Below are positions 14,777-23,805 of a stretch of DNA of 42,489 nt, piece by piece. Numbering within the stretch: the stretch's first letter is position 1; every line of letters starts with the position of its first letter. Origin of the DNA: JAAZLS01 sp964585925. GTDB lineage: Bacteria; Bacillota; Dethiobacteria; DTU022. Under the pieces are notes generated by a model, which worked only from the letters and a program-made list of their open reading frames with translations, was not told the origin of the DNA and made no database searches. The translations under genes were made by a program, and so were the position numbers. The DNA is taken from assembly GCA_964585925.1 (NCBI GenBank), contig CAZPFS010000015.1:1-42489 (forward strand). The letters run 5' to 3'.

Positions 14777-17317
14777 TTGAAAGCAGTGATCATGGCCGGC
14801 GGCGAGGGCTCCCGGCTGCGGCCCTTAACCTGCGACCGACCCAAGCCCATGGTTCCGGTTATGAACCGGCCGCTGATGGAATATGGCGTGGAGCTGCTTA
14901 AAGAACATGGAGTGCGCGACATCAAGGTCACCTTGCAGTACCAGCCGGAACAGATCAGGGAGCACTTCGGTAATGGTCATAAATTTGGGGTTGAATTTCA
15001 TTATTTTATTGAGGATCAGCCACTGGGCACTGCCGGAAGTGTAAAAAATGCCTCCCGGCAGTTGGATGAGACCTTTATCGTCATCAGCGGGGATGCCCTG
15101 ACTGATTTTAATTTAACCCAGGCCGTGGAATTTCACCGTCTCCGGGGGGCGGCAGCTACTCTGATCCTTACCGCAGTGAACAACCCGCTGGAATATGGAG
15201 TGGTGTTGATCGATGACCAGGGGAGGATAAACAGATTTCTGGAAAAGCCCGGGTGGAGCGAGGTGTTCAGCGATACCGTAAATACCGGGATCTATATTCT
15301 TGAGCCGGAGGTGCTGGATCTGATTCCCCCGGGGGAGGATGTTGATTTCAGCAAAAATGTATTTCCGGAGATGCTGAAACAAAAACTTCCTCTTCTGGGT
15401 TGCGTGCTCGATGGGTTCTGGTGTGATATTGGGGATTTACGGGAATACTGCCGGGCTCACCGCCGGGTGCTCCAGGGGAAGGTAAAACTCAAATTGAAGG
15501 CCGATGAACTGGAACCGGGAATATGGGTCGAAAAGGGGGTAACTGTATCTCCTTTGGCCCGTCTCGGCGGCCCGATCTATTTGGGGAAGGGTTGCCAGGT
15601 GGAGAGCGGCGCGCAGATCATGGAGGAAAGCGTACTGGGGTCCCACACCCTGGTTGAAGAGCGGGCCACGGTCAAGCGGGGAATTACCTGGGAAAGGGCC
15701 GTTCTCGGGAAGGGAGCGGCTCTCAGGGGTGGTGTTCTGTGCACCGCGGCCATTTTGGCTTCCCGGGCCGCAGTTTTCGAGGAGGCGGTGGTAGGGGACC
15801 GCAGTCTGATTCAGGAAGGGGCGGTTATTAAGCCCGGGGTCAAGGTCTGGCCGGCTAAATCAGTGGAAAGCGGAGTCATCCTTCAGGACAGCCTGATCTG
15901 GGGTGACCGGATCTCCCGAAGTATTTTTGGGCAGGATGGTATTCGGGGAGAGATCAACCGCAGCCTTACACCGGAGATGGCCGCCCGCTTGGGGGCGGTA
16001 TACGGCTCATTGGAAAGCAGAGATGTGGTAGTGGTCAGTTCCGATCGGCATCCTTCGAGCCGAATGATCAAACAGGCACTGGAATCAGGTCTATTGTCAG
16101 CGGGAACGACCGTGTTGGATGCCGGGGAGTTGATCAGTCCCATTGCCCGCCGGGCGATCGGCCTGTTGAAAGCCCGGGGGGGGATTCATGTATCGGCAGT
16201 TGAAGAAGAAAAGGGCAACGATCTGCGGATCAGGTTCTGGGATCAGAGTGGGCTCCCGTTGACCAGAGGCCAGGAGCGAAAGGTGGAACAGCTCTATTTT
16301 AGGGAAGATTTCAACCGCCCCCCTGGGGAAAAAACGGGGAAAGCCCTGGTACTGCCTGATTTGGCTCAACTTTACCTGCAGGAAATACTGGGCAATGTCT
16401 CTGTGGATAAAATTGCCAGGTCCGGGTTCCGGATAGCGGTGGGGTATCTTTCCCCCTATCTTCAGCGGGTGGCGGTCCCATTATGGCAAGATCTCAACTG
16501 TACCGTTATTACCATTAACTACGGCAAAGCCGGCCCGCTGTCGTGCTGTCTGCAGCGGGGAGGACTGCAGGCTCGCTCCCGGGAGATATCCAGACTGGTT
16601 CGTCACAACAGCGCCTCGCTGGGGGCAATTCTTGACCGGGAGGGCGAACAGGTGCATCTGTTTGACGAAACCGGTCGGATGATTGATTGCGATTTATATA
16701 CAGCCTTGTTGTCCCTGCTGGCATTTCGTGAAGAGAAAGGGAACCCGGTGACCATCCCGGTAAATGTCAGCCAGGCGGTGGAAAAACTGGCCCGGCGTTA
16801 CCGGAAGCCGGTACTTAAGGCCAGAACAACACTCAGGAGTTTGATGGAGCCAGGGCAGCGGGAACGGCAGCAACAGCGACGAATATATTCGCCCGCTGCG
16901 CTGAGTTATGATGGTCTGGCCGCCCTGATCTATCTTCTGGATTATCTGGCCGCCCACGACCTGACCTTGTCCGGCCTGCTAAAGGAAATACCGGCCATAA
17001 GGATCCGGGAACGGGAAACCCCCTGCCCCTGGGCACAGAAGGGAAAGGTGATGCGCCTCCTGGTTCAGGAGGCCTCCCGCCATAAGACCGAAATGATAGA
17101 CGGGCTGAAGATCTATCATCCGGAAGGGTGGGCCCTTGTCTTGCCCGACCCTGAAAGGCCAAGCTACCATGTGTACGGTGAGGGCTATTCCGAGGAAATC
17201 TCCGACTCATTAACAGATTTCTATATCAACCGCATTAATACTTTACAGCGGGAAGCTCTGGAGCGGGGGCACCCGGCGAAATTTCCGGAGAAACGCGAGT
17301 CTCCAGAAAGCAGGTAA
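14777..17317 (+). CDS. Nucleotidyltransferase / phosphomannomutase-like fusion with degenerate mutase active site
   Basis: Protein of 846 residues. Residues 1-235 are an NTP-transferase (AVIMAGGEGSRLRPLT, RPKPMVPVMNRPLMEYG, ISGDALTDF, NTGIYILEPEVL) of the mannose-1-phosphate guanylyltransferase/glucose-1-phosphate nucleotidyltransferase type. Residues about 250-375 are a left-handed beta-helix. Residues about 383-830 resemble phosphomannomutase (IFGQDGIRGEIN, SSDRHPSSRMIKQAL). In this part the phosphoserine loop is GGIHVSAVEEEKGNDLR, with no TASHNP motif, and the metal loop is AILDREGEQVHLFDE, with no DGDGDR. The mutase half is therefore probably inactive and may be regulatory or structural. 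TTG 14777 is chosen from AGGGAG upstream and because the protein begins exactly at KAVIMAGG. It could supply NDP-glucose to the neighbouring transferases; the sugar and nucleotide are not known. Confidence 0.85.
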   Translation: MKAVIMAGGEGSRLRPLTCDRPKPMVPVMNRPLMEYGVELLKEHGVRDIKVTLQYQPEQIREHFGNGHKFGVEFHYFIEDQPLGTAGSVKNASRQLDETFIVISGDALTDFNLTQAVEFHRLRGAAATLILTAVNNPLEYGVVLIDDQGRINRFLEKPGWSEVFSDTVNTGIYILEPEVLDLIPPGEDVDFSKNVFPEMLKQKLPLLGCVLDGFWCDIGDLREYCRAHRRVLQGKVKLKLKADELEPGIWVEKGVTVSPLARLGGPIYLGKGCQVESGAQIMEESVLGSHTLVEERATVKRGITWERAVLGKGAALRGGVLCTAAILASRAAVFEEAVVGDRSLIQEGAVIKPGVKVWPAKSVESGVILQDSLIWGDRISRSIFGQDGIRGEINRSLTPEMAARLGAVYGSLESRDVVVVSSDRHPSSRMIKQALESGLLSAGTTVLDAGELISPIARRAIGLLKARGGIHVSAVEEEKGNDLRIRFWDQSGLPLTRGQERKVEQLYFREDFNRPPGEKTGKALVLPDLAQLYLQEILGNVSVDKIARSGFRIAVGYLSPYLQRVAVPLWQDLNCTVITINYGKAGPLSCCLQRGGLQARSREISRLVRHNSASLGAILDREGEQVHLFDETGRMIDCDLYTALLSLLAFREEKGNPVTIPVNVSQAVEKLARRYRKPVLKARTTLRSLMEPGQRERQQQRRIYSPAALSYDGLAALIYLLDYLAAHDLTLSGLLKEIPAIRIRERETPCPWAQKGKVMRLLVQEASRHKTEMIDGLKIYHPEGWALVLPDPERPSYHVYGEGYSEEISDSLTDFYINRINTLQREALERGHPAKFPEKRESPESR

Positions 17318-17436
17318 ATTTATAATCTCTCTCTGAGATTTGCCGATTGATTTCATGCTGAAAGGAATAAAGCCCACCGGAGAGAATTAACTACCTGAGA
17401 ACAGGCGGTTGACCGGAACGTCAGGAGGCAGGCCGG

Positions 17437-18024
17437 GTGGAAAAGAAACAGCTTCCAAATTGCGCACCGGAACAGGAGCGGTACCATCGTTTATTTACGG
17501 AAAATTACAGGCGTATTTACAGCATTATATTCCACATTCTGCGACGCCGGGAGGCAGCGGAGGATATTACTCAGGAGGCATTTGTTAAAGCCTTCCAAAA
17601 CATGCACCAATTAAAAAACCCTGACAAATTCGGCGCCTGGCTGGCCGTAATTGCCTCCAATCTGGCCCGCAATTACTGGAAACGGGAAAAAAGAATAGTA
17701 TTATCAGGGGATATTGAGCATGAGACCGGCTGTGATCAGTGCGGGGATGATCCGGAACGGGAAGTTTTGCGAAATCTGGAAATAGACCGAGTCCGGAGGG
17801 CTTTGGACTCCTTGCCTTCCGAGCAGTATCAGGCGATTGTACTGCAATATTATTATGATCTCAAAATAAAAGAAATTGCGGAATTATTGAAAGTCAGGGT
17901 AGGAACGGTCAAATCGCGTCTTTTTCGAGCCCGACAGAGTTTGTCAGGCTTCCTGGAACCAAAAGCCGGTATTAACGGTCTTTCCTATCAGGAGGGTGAA
18001 CCCAAAAATGCGCCAAAGTTCTGA
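17437..18024 (+). CDS. ECF-type RNA polymerase sigma factor (SigW-like)
   Basis: Protein of 195 residues. Region 2 is IYSIIFHILRRREAAEDITQ followed by EAFVKAFQNM; region 4 is LPSEQYQAIVLQYYYDLKIK followed by EIAELLKVRVGTVKSRLFRA. GTG 17437 has AGGAGG 8 bases upstream (17423-17428). Its 3' end overlaps the following membrane-protein gene by 17 bases. It is the only recognisable transcription regulator inside the glucan island, so control of the surrounding sugar genes is an attractive but unproven idea. Confidence 0.9.
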   Translation: MEKKQLPNCAPEQERYHRLFTENYRRIYSIIFHILRRREAAEDITQEAFVKAFQNMHQLKNPDKFGAWLAVIASNLARNYWKREKRIVLSGDIEHETGCDQCGDDPEREVLRNLEIDRVRRALDSLPSEQYQAIVLQYYYDLKIKEIAELLKVRVGTVKSRLFRARQSLSGFLEPKAGINGLSYQEGEPKNAPKF

Positions 18025-18865
18025 ACAACGATTGGAACAGATGATTGCCGAGGCTCTGCGCCGAGAATTGGATGATGCGAACTTTCCTCCTCCGGAACAA
18101 CAAATGTGGATGCGTATCAGTTCCCGTTTAAACCAGACTTCCCGGCCTAAACGGGTTTCTTTATTTTACAGGAAGGTGGCCGTCTCTGTGGCGGCGATGC
18201 TGGTTCTGGCGGCGGGGATTGCCGGATTGTATCGTTTATCCTGGGGATTTAGAACCTGGAATGTGGCCGACAAGGGCATGGAAGACCTTGCCGGCCATTC
18301 TGCCGATTGTTCAATAACCGCGGTACGAAACCGGGAAGAGGAAGATACCGGGTGTTCCTCCGAACAGGATCCGGTGGATACGGCACCCGGTTGTGAAACA
18401 TGCCAGGAATTTGCAGGTTTTGTGCGCAGCGAGAAAAATATTGATAACACTGAAACCGGTCGGTTTGAAGGACCACCGGCTGCCTTGGACGGTCACTACC
18501 TGCTGGAAAAGGAGGTTGTTCCGGTAGGAGAAGCTGATGGCTGGCGGGGGGGGATATATGGCGGTCCCGGGGGGAAACTGCTCTGGATCTGCAAAATGCC
18601 TCCTGCCGAAAGCCCGGAACAGTTGCTGGCGGGGGTAGGGTCTGTTTTCAAAATTCGCCTGCACTTGCAAACCCCGGCTGTGGACGGGTCAGGCCTGATC
18701 GTAGAAGATAGCACGGGAAATCCGGGGGTGGTGATCAGGGACGGCAGATGTGATCGGCTGCTGTTGGTTGACGAAGGATGTTTTACCGAATGGGATCTGT
18801 GGGATATTGTCGAGAAAACATGGGGGATGGTTGGTGAAACCACCCCCCGGTCTGACAATTTTTAA
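18008..18865 (+). CDS. Membrane protein encoded with the sigma factor (probable anti-sigma)
   Basis: Protein of 285 residues: a cytoplasmic part of about 55 residues (MRQSSEQRLEQMIAEALRRE, then PPPEQQMWMRISSRL), one membrane helix at 56-77 (KVAVSVAAMLVLAAGIAGLY) and a long acidic, cysteine-containing outer part without a known domain. Overlap with the sigma gene and this topology point to an anti-sigma factor, but the classic HxxxCxxC zinc motif is missing. ATG 18008 is preferred to the GTG at 17996 because GGAGGG (17991-17996) overlaps that GTG and is well placed for the ATG. It converges on the FAH-family gene with only two bases between the stop codons. Confidence 0.65.
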   Translation: MRQSSEQRLEQMIAEALRRELDDANFPPPEQQMWMRISSRLNQTSRPKRVSLFYRKVAVSVAAMLVLAAGIAGLYRLSWGFRTWNVADKGMEDLAGHSADCSITAVRNREEEDTGCSSEQDPVDTAPGCETCQEFAGFVRSEKNIDNTETGRFEGPPAALDGHYLLEKEVVPVGEADGWRGGIYGGPGGKLLWICKMPPAESPEQLLAGVGSVFKIRLHLQTPAVDGSGLIVEDSTGNPGVVIRDGRCDRLLLVDEGCFTEWDLWDIVEKTWGMVGETTPRSDNF

Positions 18866-18867
18866 GG

Positions 18868-19650
18868 TCAAACAGATGGTTTTTCACCCATAACCGATTT
18901 CAGCCGGCCGATACCTCCAATTTCTACAATGAATTCATCGCCCGGTCTAAGTGGACCGATTCCGGAGGGGGTACCGGTGATAATAACATCTCCCGGTAGG
19001 ATAGTCATACAATTGGAAATAAAGCTGATTAGCTCAGCCACCGGAAAGATATGCTCGGATGTGGGGGCTGATTGGACCAGCACCCCGTTTAAATAACCGC
19101 TTACATGCAGCTCTTCCGGATTTCTGATTTCTGTTTCTATAACCGGACCAAGAGGGCAGAATGTGTCGAATCCTTTGGAATAGGTCCATTGGCCGCGGGC
19201 TGGCTGCAGGTCACGGGCGGTAATATCATTGGCGCAGGTGTAGCCCAGCACATAACCAAGCGCTCTGGAAGCATCAATCTGAAAGGCTTCCCGCCCGATG
19301 ACCACGCCTAGTTCGGCCTCGTAATCCACCCGGTGGCTTTGTCTCGGGTGAAGGATTGTTGCCCCGGGTCCGGCAACAGAAGTGGAGGGTTTAATGAATA
19401 TGACCGGCCTTTCCGGTAAAGGCAGTTTGACTTCTTCGGCATGGCTGCGGTAATTCAAGCCGATACATATTATTTTCGATGGTTCCACCGGGGCGAGCAG
19501 ATTAACTGCAGTCAGATCAAACCGGCGCCCCGTGCGTTCAAAGCTGCCGGGATCCCAGTTTCCGGAAGGCGTACTAATTTCAGATATTTCATTTTCACTC
19601 AAAATCCCGTAACTCTTTTGGCCCTGATCGGAAAACCGAACAATTTTCAT
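18868..19650 (-). CDS. Fumarylacetoacetate hydrolase (FAH) family protein
   Basis: Protein of 260 residues. The FAH fold is shown by CIGLNYRSHAEE, FIKPSTSVAGPG, DYEAELGVVIG, GYTCANDITARDLQ, KGFDTFCPLGP, the TILPGDVIITGTPSGIG stretch and a final KSV. Metal ligands E111, E113 and D142 are in place. Enzymes of this family hydrolyse or decarboxylate 2-oxo acids (acylpyruvases, 2-hydroxyhepta-2,4-diene-1,7-dioate isomerases, oxaloacetate decarboxylases); substrate cannot be deduced. ATG 19650 is chosen because AAGGGG then lies 8 bases upstream, while the ATG at 19659 is too close. It has no obvious link to glucan metabolism. Confidence 0.88.
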   Translation of the reverse strand: MKIVRFSDQGQKSYGILSENEISEISTPSGNWDPGSFERTGRRFDLTAVNLLAPVEPSKIICIGLNYRSHAEEVKLPLPERPVIFIKPSTSVAGPGATILHPRQSHRVDYEAELGVVIGREAFQIDASRALGYVLGYTCANDITARDLQPARGQWTYSKGFDTFCPLGPVIETEIRNPEELHVSGYLNGVLVQSAPTSEHIFPVAELISFISNCMTILPGDVIITGTPSGIGPLRPGDEFIVEIGGIGRLKSVMGEKPSV

Positions 19651-19794
19651 TACCATCACCCCTTAAAACAGATAAGAATATAATACTACATTTTGTGACA
19701 TTATCGTGCATATTGCCCATTTTTTTCATTTGTGGCAACTGTTCCTGGGGCGAGAAGGGGAGCAAACGGACCATGGGTTAACCCGAAAACAGGG

Positions 19795-21414
19795 CTAAAG
19801 TCCCACCTCCCGGGGGACAGTGGTTTCCATGTCCTGAAAAAGGCGGTAATCCAGTTTGGGGAAAGGATCATTTCTTTCTGACAGCTGTTTCAGCCAGGAC
19901 TCATCAATTTGACTGTCCTTGATCTGGCGGGCCAGACCCCTGAAGTTCAACAGGTGGTCGGTAACCCGTTTGAGGGCATATTCAACCATGGTTTTAGTGG
20001 TCATGATAAACGGCCAGTCGCTGCTTTGAAGCAGCAGCAGCTCCCGGGAAGCCTGGGTAAGGGCCTCCGCCAACAGGCCTTCTGCTTCGGGATACCTGGT
20101 GGCCAACTCCACCATATCCATGGCTGCTCGGTGGAGATGGCGGTAAAGCCAGTCATTGCTGCCATTTAGCCATACCTCGTGATAACCTTTGTCACCCCAA
20201 CTGGATGGATTGGGATTGGAAACCTGCAAGGGATAACCCAGATCCAGGTAATCACCCGGGGTGATCAATTTGAAATGATCCTGTTCGCCGGCAATTTTGC
20301 GGCAGAGGAAATCCAGCCACCGGGGGCCCTCAAACCACCAGTGTCCGAACAGCTCTGCATCATAAGGGGCCACCACTAACGGTGGGCGGCCCATCAGCCG
20401 GCTGAGATATTTAATTTGCTGTTCCCGATTAAACATAAAGTTTCCGGCGTGCTCGGCTGCCTTTTTCAGAGCCGGCTCCGGCCGGTAGGGTTCCTTGTAG
20501 GCCAGATTCTCTCCCGTAATCCGGTAATACTTTATTCCACTGTCGGTGCGCATGCCGGGCGGATGAAGGTGTGGGCCGACATAATCCAGTGGAAGATCGT
20601 AGGCAATATCCCGGTAGAACTCCCGATAATGGTAGTCGCCGGGATATCCCTCCCGTGAACTCCACACCTGCTTGGACGATTCGGGGTCCCTTCCAAAGGC
20701 TGCCACCCCGCCTGTAGTGAGGATGGGGCTATACACCCCGTACTTGGGACGCGGGGAAGCATACAATACTCCATGGGTGGCGGTAATGAAATACTGTACT
20801 CCCAGGTCTCCCAGGGTAGTATCCAGCCCGTGGCTATATGCGCATTCGGGCAGCCAGATCCCGCGGGGCGGTTTCCCGAACAGTTCGGTGTAATAGAATA
20901 CCGCATTGGCCATTTGAGCATATACGCTTTCGGGCTGAATCTCCAGCAGTGGCAAGTATCCGTGGGTGGAAGCGGTGATGATTATTTCCAGGCACCCTTC
21001 TTCCGCCAACCGGCGGAAAGCGGTGACCAGCCGTTTCCGGCAGCGCTGGTGGTAATACTCCGCTACAGAGTCAAACTGTTGGCGGTACATCCGGGCCAGG
21101 GGGTTAAAATCGGGATCACCGGCGGTTCGCTCTTCTTCCAACCGGGCCAGGTGCTGCAACCGCCCCAGGTACAGGGCAAACCTTTCCTGTAAAAAACGAT
21201 CCTCCATCATTGCCAGCAGGGTGGGAGAAAGCGAAAATGTTAACCTGAAATCCACTCCATCCTCATGCAGTTTTTCCAGCACCTGCAACAAGGGAATATA
21301 ACACTCTGTAACGGCTTCAAAAAACCACTTTTCCTCCAGTGAATATTCATGCTCCGGATGTTTTACATATGGAAGATGTGCATGCAGTATTAAAGCCAAA
21401 AATCCCTGGGCCAT
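19795..21414 (-). CDS. GH57 1,4-alpha-glucan branching enzyme
   Basis: Protein of 539 residues with the GH57 catalytic barrel and the DUF1957 C-terminal helical domain, the architecture of the branching enzymes from Thermus and Thermococcus. It begins FLALILHAHLPYVKHPEHE. The predicted nucleophile is E190 in GIWLPECAY, and the acid/base aspartate is in APYDAELFGHWWFEG. ITASTHGYLPLL is a further conserved motif. It would introduce alpha-1,6 branches into the glucan made by the neighbouring GT5 enzyme. GAGGAGGA directly upstream fixes ATG 21414. The gene lies 20 bases after the DUF4912 gene on the same strand, so the two form an operon, divergent from glycogen synthase. Confidence 0.88.
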   Translation of the reverse strand: MAQGFLALILHAHLPYVKHPEHEYSLEEKWFFEAVTECYIPLLQVLEKLHEDGVDFRLTFSLSPTLLAMMEDRFLQERFALYLGRLQHLARLEEERTAGDPDFNPLARMYRQQFDSVAEYYHQRCRKRLVTAFRRLAEEGCLEIIITASTHGYLPLLEIQPESVYAQMANAVFYYTELFGKPPRGIWLPECAYSHGLDTTLGDLGVQYFITATHGVLYASPRPKYGVYSPILTTGGVAAFGRDPESSKQVWSSREGYPGDYHYREFYRDIAYDLPLDYVGPHLHPPGMRTDSGIKYYRITGENLAYKEPYRPEPALKKAAEHAGNFMFNREQQIKYLSRLMGRPPLVVAPYDAELFGHWWFEGPRWLDFLCRKIAGEQDHFKLITPGDYLDLGYPLQVSNPNPSSWGDKGYHEVWLNGSNDWLYRHLHRAAMDMVELATRYPEAEGLLAEALTQASRELLLLQSSDWPFIMTTKTMVEYALKRVTDHLLNFRGLARQIKDSQIDESWLKQLSERNDPFPKLDYRLFQDMETTVPREVGL

Positions 21415-21434
21415 AAATGGTCCTCCTCGGGTAG

Positions 21435-21950
21435 TTATTTTTTTGGCGAATGCCGGATGAATTCCGGGGAGCTCAGATGGCAAACGGAAATACGGCGAAA
21501 TAGTTTCCTGGATTTCCAATCCGGGAGTTTCCAGTTTTCATCTATTAGGTCACTGATCGCATCCCGGGGAGTGCGGACCAGATTGGAGCAAAGCAGGGGG
21601 GAAAAAGTTCCCTCCCGTCGGCGCAGACCCAATTCGGCATGATAAAAGTGATCAGGGCTGTTTACAGAGATATACCAGTTGTTTGCCTCAGGTTCGAGGT
21701 TGATCTCCGTAACGCTGTCAATGATTCCCTGTTGTGACCAGCGGTGTTTGTATACACGTAAAACTGGCGCGGAGTTTTGCCAGGCCTCTTCCCCCCAATC
21801 ATTTTTCAAACTATCACGGTAGGATGTGCTAATTTCCCAGTAGGCATACAGCGAGTAGGGGTCTCGGGGCAATAGAACCAGGCGATCCTCCTCATAATAT
21901 TGGGGAAGGGCTTCTTCAAGGGCCAGCGGGCTCTGGGGCGCTGAAGTCAA
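21435..21950 (-). CDS. DUF4912-domain protein
   Basis: Protein of 171 residues. LPQYYEEDRLVLLPRDPYSL followed by YAYWEIS, VLRVYKHRW, EINLEPEANNWYISV and FYHAELGLRRREGTFSPLL match DUF4912 proteins. These are beta-rich proteins typically encoded next to GH57 branching enzymes, and the fold resembles a carbohydrate-binding or Ig-like module (inference). TTG 21950 has GGAGGTG upstream. The immediate linkage to the branching enzyme suggests that it binds glucan or helps that enzyme. The 254-bp divergent gap to glycogen synthase (21951-22204) must hold the promoters of both units; I could not pick them with confidence. Confidence 0.75.
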   Translation of the reverse strand: MTSAPQSPLALEEALPQYYEEDRLVLLPRDPYSLYAYWEISTSYRDSLKNDWGEEAWQNSAPVLRVYKHRWSQQGIIDSVTEINLEPEANNWYISVNSPDHFYHAELGLRRREGTFSPLLCSNLVRTPRDAISDLIDENWKLPDWKSRKLFRRISVCHLSSPEFIRHSPKK

Positions 21951-22204
21951 TTGTCTACACCTCCGGCAATTCTATCAAACTGTAAAAAATAATAATCATC
22001 AAATAAACCCTGTCGTTTATTGAATGAGCCGGCTCGGAACATTTAACCGGCGGGACTGAGCTGTCCGGCAAACAGCTAAAAATATTATGCCCCCAAAAAC
22101 CTAGAATATTGATTTTCCGGGCAAGGACCGGACGGAATAAAAAGCCAGACCGGGGGCAAGCTAATTTTGATTTTTTGGCCTGAAAAAAGGGGGAATATGC
22201 AGTA

Positions 22205-23635
22205 ATGCTGGTTGGAATGGCCACTTTCGAGCATTTGCCGATCAGAGTGGGCGGCCTGGCGGAGGCTGTTACTTCATTGGGGGAGGCGCTGAGCAGGGAG
22301 GATGAAGTATATGTTTTTATGCCCTCTCATGGCCTGATCGAACGGTCAACAGAATTTGATTTTAAAAAATACGGCGAATTCCGGATCACAGTAGGTGATC
22401 ACATCTATCCCCTGACGGTTTATGAATTCTGGCGGGGAAAGGTCAGGATATTCTTGTTCAGCAACGAGGTGATGGATCATCCGGAGGTCTATCACCCCCG
22501 GGAAATATTCATTCAAAAGCTGGTACATTTTACAAAAGGCTTGCCGGGGCTGATCAATTTGATGTTAAAAAAAGAGAAACGCAAACCCCAGGTGCTGCAT
22601 ATCAATGACTGGCACTGTGTTTTTTCAGGGGCATTGGTCAAGAAATATTTTCGCATCCCCTTTGTATACACTATTCACCGTATCTGCCGGGAAAGAATGT
22701 CGATCAAGGAACTGAACGAAGTAAATCTGGGCGAGCTGGTGGATAACCGTTATTTGGAAGGGGAGATGTTCAATATTGAGGTCTTTGGGGCTCACCAATG
22801 CGATTATTTGACCACGGTCAGTTATAGCTATCTGAATGAAGAATGGTCCAATTTTTTCGGCTCTTTTCAGGGCAAGGCCACCTATGTCTGGAACGGTACC
22901 GATGCTGATTTTTGGGATCCCGATCTGGTGCACCTGCACCTGCTTGCCCGCCGGGATCGCCGTAAAAAGATACTTGAGGAACATGGTCTGGAAGACGGAT
23001 TTTTCTTCTTCAATGTCGGCCGGTTGGATGTGGCTCAGAAGGGAATCGATATTTTGTTGCAGGCTTTTACGGGGATCATGCGGGGCGAAGTACCCGGGGC
23101 GGAGGGGGTCAGGGATCAGCTTCGCCTGGTTCTGCTTGGTTCGGGGGACCCCCATCTGGAGGCCGAGGCCCGCCGGCTGGAATCAGAGTACCCGAAGAAC
23201 ATGAAAGCGATACTGCAATACCTGGGCCGTGAAACCACCCGGGAAAACTACGGGGCTGCAGATTTTTGTATAATACCTTCCAACTTTGAGCCCTTTGGGC
23301 TGGTGCAGTTGGAAGCAATGTGCATGGGCTGTATCCCTATCGGCACCCGGGTGGGGGGGATCAACGATACGGTAATCAGTGTGGAGGATGATCCGGAGCA
23401 TTCCACGGGACTGCTGGTAGCTCGACGTGATCCGGCAGCACTGGCCGCCGGTATGGTAAATATGGCTGTTTTGGCAAAGGAAAACCCGTTGCAGCTGGAA
23501 CAGATGCGCCGCCGTGGACGGGCCCATGTCATTGATAACTTCAACTGGTACAAAGCGGCAGAGCGCTACCGGGAGGTTTACCGGGGGATGGCTACCTTAA
23601 AATTGCCGTTTGTTTCTTATGACGAACCCTATTGA
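22205..23635 (+). CDS. glgA: Glycogen/starch synthase, GT5 family
   Basis: Protein of 476 residues with a GT-B fold. The N-terminal loop HLPIRVGGLAEAVTSLGEAL replaces the canonical KTGGL of bacterial GlgA by RVGGL, as in archaeal-type synthases. HINDWHCVFSGAL, FNVGRLDVAQKGIDILLQAF and the catalytic pair E362/E370 in NFEPFGLVQLEAM are all present. It adds alpha-1,4 glucose from an NDP-glucose donor. Divergent from the DUF4912-branching enzyme operon and upstream of galT. GGGGGAA lies 10 bases before the ATG. The donor (ADP- or UDP-glucose) cannot be assigned; no glgC is present in the window. Confidence 0.85.
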   Translation: MLVGMATFEHLPIRVGGLAEAVTSLGEALSREDEVYVFMPSHGLIERSTEFDFKKYGEFRITVGDHIYPLTVYEFWRGKVRIFLFSNEVMDHPEVYHPREIFIQKLVHFTKGLPGLINLMLKKEKRKPQVLHINDWHCVFSGALVKKYFRIPFVYTIHRICRERMSIKELNEVNLGELVDNRYLEGEMFNIEVFGAHQCDYLTTVSYSYLNEEWSNFFGSFQGKATYVWNGTDADFWDPDLVHLHLLARRDRRKKILEEHGLEDGFFFFNVGRLDVAQKGIDILLQAFTGIMRGEVPGAEGVRDQLRLVLLGSGDPHLEAEARRLESEYPKNMKAILQYLGRETTRENYGAADFCIIPSNFEPFGLVQLEAMCMGCIPIGTRVGGINDTVISVEDDPEHSTGLLVARRDPAALAAGMVNMAVLAKENPLQLEQMRRRGRAHVIDNFNWYKAAERYREVYRGMATLKLPFVSYDEPY

Positions 23636-23697
23636 GAATAAAGGGGATGAATTTAAGGAGGAGAGAAGAAGTAGCGTAAAATCACGGTATAAAACTG

Positions 23698-23723
23698 TAG
23701 GGGCGGGGCGTGCCCCGCCCGGG
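23698..23723. repeat. GC-rich palindromic repeat unit
   Basis: GGGCGGGGC (23701-23709) and GCCCCGCCC (23712-23720) form a 9-bp perfect stem with a 2-base loop, preceded by TGTAG and followed by GGGTAAA. The TAGGGGC start resembles the hairpin at 6275-6294. The form is that of a dispersed REP-like element in the 170-bp gap between glgA and galT. Confidence 0.55.
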
Positions 23724-23805
23724 TAAAGGCCCACATCCAAGTGGTTGGCAAACTAGGCAGGGATAGTTTTGCCTTGTTTTACATAAAAATCGGAGGTGGT
23801 TATTT

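Noticed and set aside
21951..22204. Promoters for the divergent glgA and DUF4912 genes
   Set aside because: Several AT-rich hexamers exist but none pairs with a correctly spaced -35; I could not support a specific call.
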